Shown here: positions 59,501 through 64,000 of the stretch, piece after piece | Position numbering within the stretch: position 1 is the first letter of the stretch | How the letters are laid out: the number at the start of each line of letters is the position of its first letter | Assembly (NCBI RefSeq): GCF_023065955.2 | Contig: NW_026622875.1 | Span: 9,402,501-9,466,500 of the forward strand | Direction: 5' to 3' | Source of the DNA: Ursus arctos | Lineage: Eukaryota; Chordata; Mammalia; Carnivora; Ursidae | Length of the DNA: 64,000 nt | Notes under the pieces: generated by a model | The model's input: only the letters and a program-made list of their open reading frames with translations | What the model was told of the DNA's origin: nothing | The model's database searches: none | Translations under genes and position numbers: made by a program

Positions 59501-62500
59501 CTATGAATACAGGAATAAACTGATGATTATCAGAGGAAAGGAGCGTGGGAGGATAGGCAAAATGGGTGAAGGGGGAGAGATACAAGCTCCCAGTTACAAG
59601 ATGACTAAGTCATAGGAATAAAAGCCACAACATAGGGAATACAGTCGATGATATTATAATAGGGATATATGGTGACAGCTACACTTGTGGTAACAAGCAT
59701 AGAATAACATATAGAGAAGCTCAATCACTATGTTGTACACCTGAAAATAACATAACATTGTGTGTCAACTATACTCACACACACACAAAACTATTAAAAT
59801 GAAAAAAGATCTACCCATGTTTATTAGCTGGATATTCTTAAGTATTCTTTTTTTTTTTTTTTTTTTAAAGATTTTATTTATTTATTTGACAGAGAGAGAG
59901 ACAGCCAGCGAGAGAGGGAACACAAAGCAGGGGGAGTGGGAGAGGAAGAAGCAGGCTCATAGCAGAGGAGCCTGATGTGGGGCTCGATCCCATAACGCCG
60001 GGATCACGCCCTGAGCCGAAGGCAGACGCTTAACAGCTGTGCCACCCAGGCGCCCCTTCTTAAGTATTCTTAAGTTAGAGGTAAAAATAATTTCATAAAC
60101 ATTTACTATAAATTTCTTTAAAAATGAACCACTGAAAGTTAACTTAAAAATAAATGAATAGGGGCGCCTGGGTGGCACAGCGTTGAAGCGTCTGCCTTCG
60201 GCTCAGGGCGTGATCCCGGCGTTATGGGATCGAGCCCCACATCAGGCTCCTCCGCTAGGAGCCTGCTTCTTCCTCTCCCACTCCCCCTGCTTGTGTTCCC
60301 TCTCTCGCTGGCTGTCTCTATTTCTGTCAAATAAATAAATAAAATCTTTTAAAAATAAATGAATAAAACATAATATTGATTCCCTTTTCTTTGTCCTTTT
60401 TTTTTTTTTTTTAAAGACTTATGTATTTGAGAGAAAGAGCACGAGCGGGAGGGGCAGGAGGAGAGAGAATCTCAAGCAGACTCCTCGCCGAGTGCAGTGC
60501 CTGACACAGGGCTCGATCTCGACCCAGAGATCATGACCTGAGCTGAAACCAAGAGTAGGGTACTTAACCAACTGTTCCGCCCAGAGGCCCCTCCTCTGTC
60601 CTTTTAACCCAAGTGATTAGCTTTAAAAATGAATGAATGAATAAATAAATAAATAAATAAATAAATAAAGTTAAACTAAGATAAGCAATTTAAAAAGATT
60701 CATTAGCTAACTACCTACCAGTCACGATACTGAGAATATGAGAATTTAGACTATATGAATGCTAATTTGATAGTATTTATCAAAGTTTAAAGTGTACATG
60801 TTCTTAATTCAGGACATGATCTTACAGAGTAGCATGACTAACAGCTTGAAGAATTAAGATATTACTTGCTGAAATGCCTATACTAGTGAAAAACTGAAAC
60901 AGTTTAAATGTCCACTGGTAGGGGAATGATTAAACTATGGTATAACCATACATGGAATACAAGGCAGTAGTTAAGAATAATCTACTGGTAATGGCATACA
61001 AAGATAAGAAATTTGTGATGTCAAGTTTAAAGGAAAACGACGATAATGCACATCTATAATTCCTTTTACTTTCTTTTTAAAATTAATGTTTCTGGAAGGA
61101 CACATACAACCCAACTGGAGAATAGGCAGAGGGAAAATTACTCTAAAGGTACTGAGGTTTTGCTTTTTTTTTTTTTTTTTTTTACAAGTATGGTTTATTT
61201 TGGGATTTAGAAAATAAACTTCATTGCTATACTAACCATGAATTATAATTTTTTTCTGGGCTTCCAAGGGTCTCACCTTCAAAAGCATAAACAACTAGAA
61301 TAAAGTAAGATATCTAACAACAAAAGAAACTTTTATTTTGATGGTAGAAGTAGTGGAACCTGAAATAAACTTCATTTTTATAGAAGTCATTCATCTAACA
61401 AACTGCCTCAAACATCTACTCATCTAACATTATTATCTATAATAATTATCTAAAAAGGGAAATGGGGAACTGATCCAATTCAACTTCCTGCCTGGCAGGA
61501 GTTAGTATAGAGTTGGAAGTTCTCTGTAAGAGATCTACTTAGGACTGGAAAAACTTACAAATCAAATAACTTATCTGTTCTATTTTTATATAGTAGGGTA
61601 ATATGTGCCTAAAAGTATCATAGCATAAATTTCAAAAGCAATCTGTGTATGATGAGATAACCAAACACTACTGAAAGAAAAGTATTTCTACAATTCCAGA
61701 AAGGGTGATTTTAATAGTAATTTAAAAAGAATATACATGGCTTTCACATATGGCCTTTAAAAGGGGGGGGGGGAAGAGGGAACAAGTTCAAAATAACTGG
61801 ACCTTTCATTTCCATGAACTAAAATACTTTAAAGGCAACAATGAATTTTTATTATCTCATTTACAGACAGAGCTACATGGATTCAAGAGATGGAGGAATT
61901 TAAACTGATGACTCAACTTCATGTATTTAGGAAAAAGAATATACTAAGTCTCAGATGAATAATCTCTAAAACAGAGTTAATTTCTTTCCACACATAAGGA
62001 AGGCCCAATAACTGGCATTCATACCATTTTGAGTTGAATTACTGACACCTTTTCTAGCTTTCATTTAACTAAAAACCCTAACAGAATAGAAACTTTCCTC
62101 TTCCCTACCCTCCCAAGCTTTTCCCTAGAAACTCACTTGAGGATCATATAAAGGAGAATTTAATATAATCTATTTATAAATAACATTTTAAAACTGAAAA
62201 CTGTATTATCCTTACATACTTTTACAATTAGAACAATAAATTAAAAAATGTTAGTTGTACATGATCACAGCTAAGAGACAACATGTTGACGAGGCAGACA
62301 GCACTGGTTTAAGGAATACACAAGCTGAGAGCAAGACCTAAATAGTGTAACATGTTCATCTGGGGGCCTTCTTGCACTTAAGACTTCTAAAGTCACGGTA
62401 CATTTTCACACCAAGAGGCAGACATGAGGATATGACTTCCTGATACCTGTCCTTCAAGGCAGAAGCAAGCAAGTCAACCCTATAGCAAACCATTGTTTGA

Positions 62501-62865
62501 ATATTTACTTTTGGTTAAATGACAGATGTTCCCAAACTATAAAATCTCAGCCTGAATATTTAGTTCCTATAACCTTATTCACTCCATAAGCACTCTATAA
62601 AGTACCGCCTTTTTACATTTCTAAATTTGGTGTATATACTTTCATATTTCATTTATCTAAGTCATTCCTATTTCAGTATTAGCAGAAAGATTAAACTGCA
62701 AAAAGTTATGCCACAGATCAATGAATTCACACAACTCACCTGCACACCTACAGTTTTAATTGGCAGAAGGAAGGCATTCAATGAATGCAAACTTGTAATT
62801 TGCATCAGCTTCTCCTGGTCTTCTTCCGTTGTACAAGCTTTGACTCTTTGTAATAGTGTATGCGG
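50435..62865 (-). CDS. GMPS: GMP synthase (glutamine-hydrolysing), last five coding exons, 5'-partial gene
   Basis: GMPS converts XMP to GMP with ATP and glutamine (EC 6.3.5.2), the last step of de novo guanine nucleotide synthesis in the cytosol. Five minus-strand exons, join(50435-50536, 52152-52324, 53253-53383, 56862-56977, 62740-62865), encode 215 residues ending in [13 protein letters not shown]. Human GMPS has 693 residues, so these should be residues 479-693, the C-terminal dimerisation and XMP-binding region. The glutamine amidotransferase and ATP-pyrophosphatase domains lie beyond 64000. The [13 protein letters not shown] stretch and the [19 protein letters not shown] tail match the conserved GMP synthetase C-terminal family (bacterial GuaA has a very similar tail). 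Every junction is GT-AG, phases run 0, 2, 1, 0, and no stops or frameshifts occur, so this is the real spliced gene and not a processed copy. Human GMPS has 16 exons as I recall, so these would be exons 12-16. Confidence 0.97.
50725..50900 (+). repeat. Possible small hAT-type relic in the last GMPS intron
   Basis: 'cagtactactcaaagtgtag' followed by 'tctgcaaacagttgccagtc' and 'cttgtccataacaagtgttt' recalls non-autonomous hAT elements. No terminal repeats confirmed. Confidence 0.35.
51220..51412 (+). mobile_element. SINEC element, in last GMPS intron, antisense to the gene
   Basis: Head 'aggcacctgggtggctcagt', tail 'tcaaataaataaataaaatc'. 'agctggtagtag' (51208-51219) and 'agttggtagtag' (51413-51424) are a 12-bp duplication with one mismatch. 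Confidence 0.96.
51680..51785 (-). mobile_element. Carnivoran L1 3'-end fragment, reverse orientation
   Basis: 'ttcaattagccaagttatag', 'tacatcattagtttctgaca', 'gtataacacccagtgcttta' match the carnivoran L1 3' UTR block, as at 7750-8060. Confidence 0.75.
51815..52029 (+). mobile_element. SINEC element, 122 nt downstream of a GMPS exon
   Basis: Head 'ggggtgcctgggtggctcag', C-rich middle and A run. 'aaaagccta' stands on both sides (51806-51814 and about 52026-52034). In GMPS pre-mRNA it is antisense and lies just after the donor at 52151. Confidence 0.95.
52152..52324 (-). CDS. GMPS: GMPS exon (probably exon 15), 173 nt, phase 1-0
   Basis: Encodes the end of Gly, then [18 protein letters not shown] through TPGNEIPVE. 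The acceptor is TTTTTCTAG above 52324 and the donor is GTAACT at 52151-52146. The phase-1 glycine joins cleanly to the preceding exon. A SINE sits 122 nt into the downstream intron (51815-52029). Confidence 0.96.
53253..53383 (-). CDS. GMPS: GMPS exon (probably exon 14), 131 nt, phase 2-1
   Basis: Encodes [16 protein letters not shown] through HNILRES, with one base of Arg at the start and one base of Gly at the end. The acceptor is CCCTTCTAG above 53383 and the donor is GTAAGC at 53252-53247. A SINE in antisense orientation lies about 150 nt upstream of the acceptor (53534-53722). Confidence 0.96.
53534..53722 (+). mobile_element. SINEC element in GMPS intron, antisense to the gene
   Basis: Head 'aggggcgcttgagtggctca', tail 'ctctctcaaataaaatctta'. 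'aagattatata' and 'aagattacata' form the duplication. It begins about 150 nt upstream (in transcript sense) of the acceptor at 53384. Confidence 0.95.
53741..53926 (-). mobile_element. SINEC element in GMPS intron, sense to the gene
   Basis: T run, 'gaaagggagaaagagaccat', and 'actgggccacccaggtgccc' at the right. It lies about 20 bp from the SINE at 53534-53722 in the opposite orientation. Confidence 0.93.
54030..54465 (+). mobile_element. MaLR-type solo LTR-like element in GMPS intron
   Basis: 'gatgggtatcccccaaactt', 'atagggtctttgcagatgta', 'gttaagataaggtcataatg', 'cagacttctagcctctagaa' and 'gagacaataaatttgtttta'. Antisense to GMPS. No internal viral genes. Confidence 0.7.
54466..56861 (-). 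other. GMPS: Rest of GMPS intron between 53384 and 56861
   Basis: No further SINE recognised. A T run lies at 54608-54617 and a polypurine tract at 55573-55745. No extra exon seen. Confidence 0.5.
56862..56977 (-). CDS. GMPS: GMPS exon (probably exon 13), 116 nt, phase 0-2
   Basis: Encodes [14 protein letters not shown] through PRMCHNIN plus two bases of an arginine codon. The acceptor is TTTTCAG above 56977 and the donor is GTATGT at 56861-56856. It completes the conserved [13 protein letters not shown] motif begun in the upstream exon. The arginine codon AG|A is completed by the first base of the next exon at 53383. Confidence 0.96.
58887..59078 (+). mobile_element. Young ursid-type SINEC inside the L1
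   Basis: Close to the subfamily consensus as I know it: 'ggggcgcctgggtggcacag', 'cagggcgtgatcccagcgtt', 'cgctggctgtctctatctct'. Flanks 'caaaaaatta' and 'aaaaaaatta'. Confidence 0.96.
59346..59369 (+). repeat. Expanded T run in L1 3' UTR
   Basis: A run of more than 20 T, preceded by T-rich sequence from 59330, replaces a short non-homopolymer stretch between 'aaaaaaggatgagg' and 'gccatttgcaaaacatgg' of the L1. Confidence 0.85.
59835..60070 (-). mobile_element. Young ursid-type SINEC, reverse, perfect 14-bp TSD
   Basis: Body 59849-60056: T run, 'gacagccagcgagagaggga', 'cccataacgccgggatcacg', 'tgccacccaggcgcccc'. Exact 'ttcttaagtattct' at 59835-59848 and 60057-60070. Confidence 0.97.
60145..60365 (+). 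mobile_element. Young ursid-type SINEC, forward, perfect 16-bp TSD
   Basis: Body 60161-60349: 'ggggcgcctgggtggcacag', 'cagggcgtgatcccggcgtt', 'cgctggctgtctctatttct'. Exact 'taaaaataaatgaata' at 60145-60160 and 60350-60365. Confidence 0.97.
60400..60591 (-). mobile_element. SINEC element, reverse orientation, older
   Basis: T run, 'aaagacttatgtatttgaga', 'cagggctcgatctcgaccca', ending near 'ccgcccagaggcccc'. 'ttgtcctttt' and 'ctgtcctttt' flank it. Confidence 0.92.
60629..60670 (+). repeat. (AATG)n/(AATA)n microsatellite
   Basis: Three AATG units followed by about seven AATA units. Confidence 0.95.
60885..61200 (+). mobile_element. L1 3'-end fragment
   Basis: 'gtttaaatgtccactggtag', 'gggaatgattaaactatggt', 'ataaccatacatggaatac' match an old L1 3' UTR. 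A T run of 22 follows at about 61166. Confidence 0.7.
61201..62739 (-). other. GMPS: Rest of GMPS intron between 56978 and 62739
   Basis: AT-rich sequence, G run at about 61761-61772. No repeat or exon recognised before the exon at 62740. Confidence 0.5.
62740..62865 (-). CDS. GMPS: GMPS exon (probably exon 12), 126 nt, phase 0-0
   Basis: Encodes 42 residues from [11 protein letters not shown] to [10 protein letters not shown]. The acceptor is TTTTCTCAG just above 62865 and the donor is GTGAGT at 62739-62734. The exon starts and ends on codon boundaries. Its last residues, TVGVQ, begin the conserved VGVxGDxRxYxYV motif of GMP synthetases, so the intron splits this motif. The preceding exon is not in the window: no convincing coding exon appears between 62866 and 64000. 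Confidence 0.96.
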
Positions 62866-64000
62866 CTGAGAAAACCAAACAGACATTTCTTAAGGTTTCA
62901 AGAAATAAGGTATTCTTTTGGTATCTATTACTGTCTTATGTATCTATCCTTACTGGTTTACAGCAATAGTTCCTATTTGATATTTTTCTTTGACTTGTGT
63001 GTGCTGTGCAATACATCAGAATTTCACTCCTGAGGGCCAGGGATATGAGAAGTTAAGTATCAGGATAAGAAACACAACTTATATTTGTGTACTTCGGGGA
63101 TTTAATCCTGTCACCATCAAGGGACATACCTCACATGAGGTAAACCTTTTTCTTATAACAAAACTTCTTACCATAAAGTCACTTTTGTTTAAAATTAATA
63201 GATCTCCACCAACTTTTTTTTGGTGTATTTCCCTAGTCTATGCTCTTCCATTCTTTTACTTTCATTCTTTCTATCCTTAGGTAAACAGACTATAATTAGA
63301 TTTTACTTCTCAATCCAGTTTGACAATCTATGTCATAACTAGAGATGTTAGTCCTTTTAATTAACTGTCGGTTAATAATATGGTTGAATTTCATTCTACC
63401 ATTTTATTCAGCAGTTTCTATTTGTTCCAGTTTTTAGGTTTCTTTCTCTTTTCTTACATTTTTCTAAACTATTTCTCCTAGTTCATTTATTTCTCTTCTA
63501 CTGGTTTTGAAGTTAAACCCTGTATTTTTCTTCTTTTAGTAGTTCCCCTAAGTGTTAACACGGATACTTAACAGAAGAGAATCAATCTCTCTGTCCTCCT
63601 GGCAAACAATACAAGCATCTTCGCTTTAACTCCAATCAATTTCCTGTGGCTTATATGCTATTTTAACTGTATATTGTTATAATATTTTTAAACAAACAAA
63701 AATTAGAGATTATTTTATTATACAGCCCATGTTTGTTTCAGGCTGAGAGCCACTGCCTTCAGTTCCTTAAGTATTTGACTGTTGGTAGTCAATTCTGTTT
63801 ATCTAAAAATGTCATTTGCCCTAGTTCTTAGAAGACAGGTCATCTGCTCACTATTCACAATTATTTTCTCATGTAATCTTCTTGTTTTTACTGTGCTTTC
63901 AGTATAATAGTCTTTCCTGGATAAACAATCTTTCTTCTGTAGCTGTTTTGTCTTTGGCAGTCTGCAGTTTTGGTAGGTATGCCTACTAGGTGTCATTTAT
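62866..64000 (-). other. GMPS: GMPS intron upstream of the first visible exon, partial
   Basis: AT-rich intronic sequence with long pyrimidine-rich stretches on the + strand. I see no clear repeat and no exon with splice sites. The window ends inside this intron. Confidence 0.6.

Larger units (their letters stand above)
57310..59790 (+). mobile_element. L1 3' half (ORF2 reverse transcriptase to 3' UTR), degenerate
   Basis: 57312-57512 reads as an L1 ORF2 reverse-transcriptase segment ([20 protein letters not shown]). The following catalytic FADD-type motif has become FEDN (57538-57549). Further on, [18 protein letters not shown] and [14 protein letters not shown] are recognisable, then the 3' UTR with 'caataaccaagatatggaag', 'gatgaatggataaggaagat' and 'atatgatttcactcatatat'. 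Frameshifts and stops are many. A SINE interrupts it at 58887-59078. It lies antisense in the GMPS intron 56978-62739. Confidence 0.93.

Noticed and set aside
62990..63280. Plus-strand frame of 96 codons in the GMPS intron
   Set aside because: AT-rich intronic sequence, opposite strand to the gene, no known protein.

Overview
This window is vertebrate nuclear DNA from a carnivoran mammal, most likely a bear or giant panda. It is AT-rich, contains no long open reading frames, and is full of Carnivora-type tRNA-derived SINEs (SINEC). The youngest SINEs share a diagnostic body ('cagggcgtgatcccggcgt' followed by 'cgctggctgtctct') that I associate with the ursid subfamily rather than with dog, cat or weasel subfamilies. 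The taxon call is an inference from remembered consensus sequences.

One protein-coding gene is present, on the minus strand: the last five coding exons of GMPS, GMP synthase (glutamine-hydrolysing). They lie at 62740-62865, 56862-56977, 53253-53383, 52152-52324 and 50435-50536. All splice sites obey GT/AG, the phases join without a break, and the exons together encode the last 215 residues through the C-terminal KPPGTTEWE and the stop. The start of the gene lies beyond 64000. The 3' UTR begins at 50434 and may be several kb long, because the next 7 kb downstream lack SINEs and contain several AATAAA sites on the minus strand.

Positions 1 to about 43000 are downstream intergenic DNA. In human the next gene beyond GMPS is KCNAB1, so this is probably the GMPS-KCNAB1 interval. 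It is made of layered repeats: old L1 fragments (2540-4015, 5335-5640, 15930-16660, 18715-19830, 20625-21840, 23750-24030, 35880-36050), a young 5'-truncated L1 with perfect target-site duplications (7733-8077), MIR and L2 relics, five MaLR-like solo LTRs that all point the same way, a fossil hAT-Charlie transposase (22285-23640) broken by two SINEs, microsatellites, and an unassigned diverged tandem array with a period of about 150 bp (30528-31204). The GMPS introns hold a large L1 ORF2/3'-end fragment (57310-59790) and several SINEs, two pairs of which are in inverted orientation.

I found no CRISPR array, operon, intact transposon, functional RNA gene or other new system. The observations most worth a second look are the 150-bp tandem array, the inverted SINE pairs in GMPS pre-mRNA, the hAT fossil and the extent of the GMPS 3' UTR.
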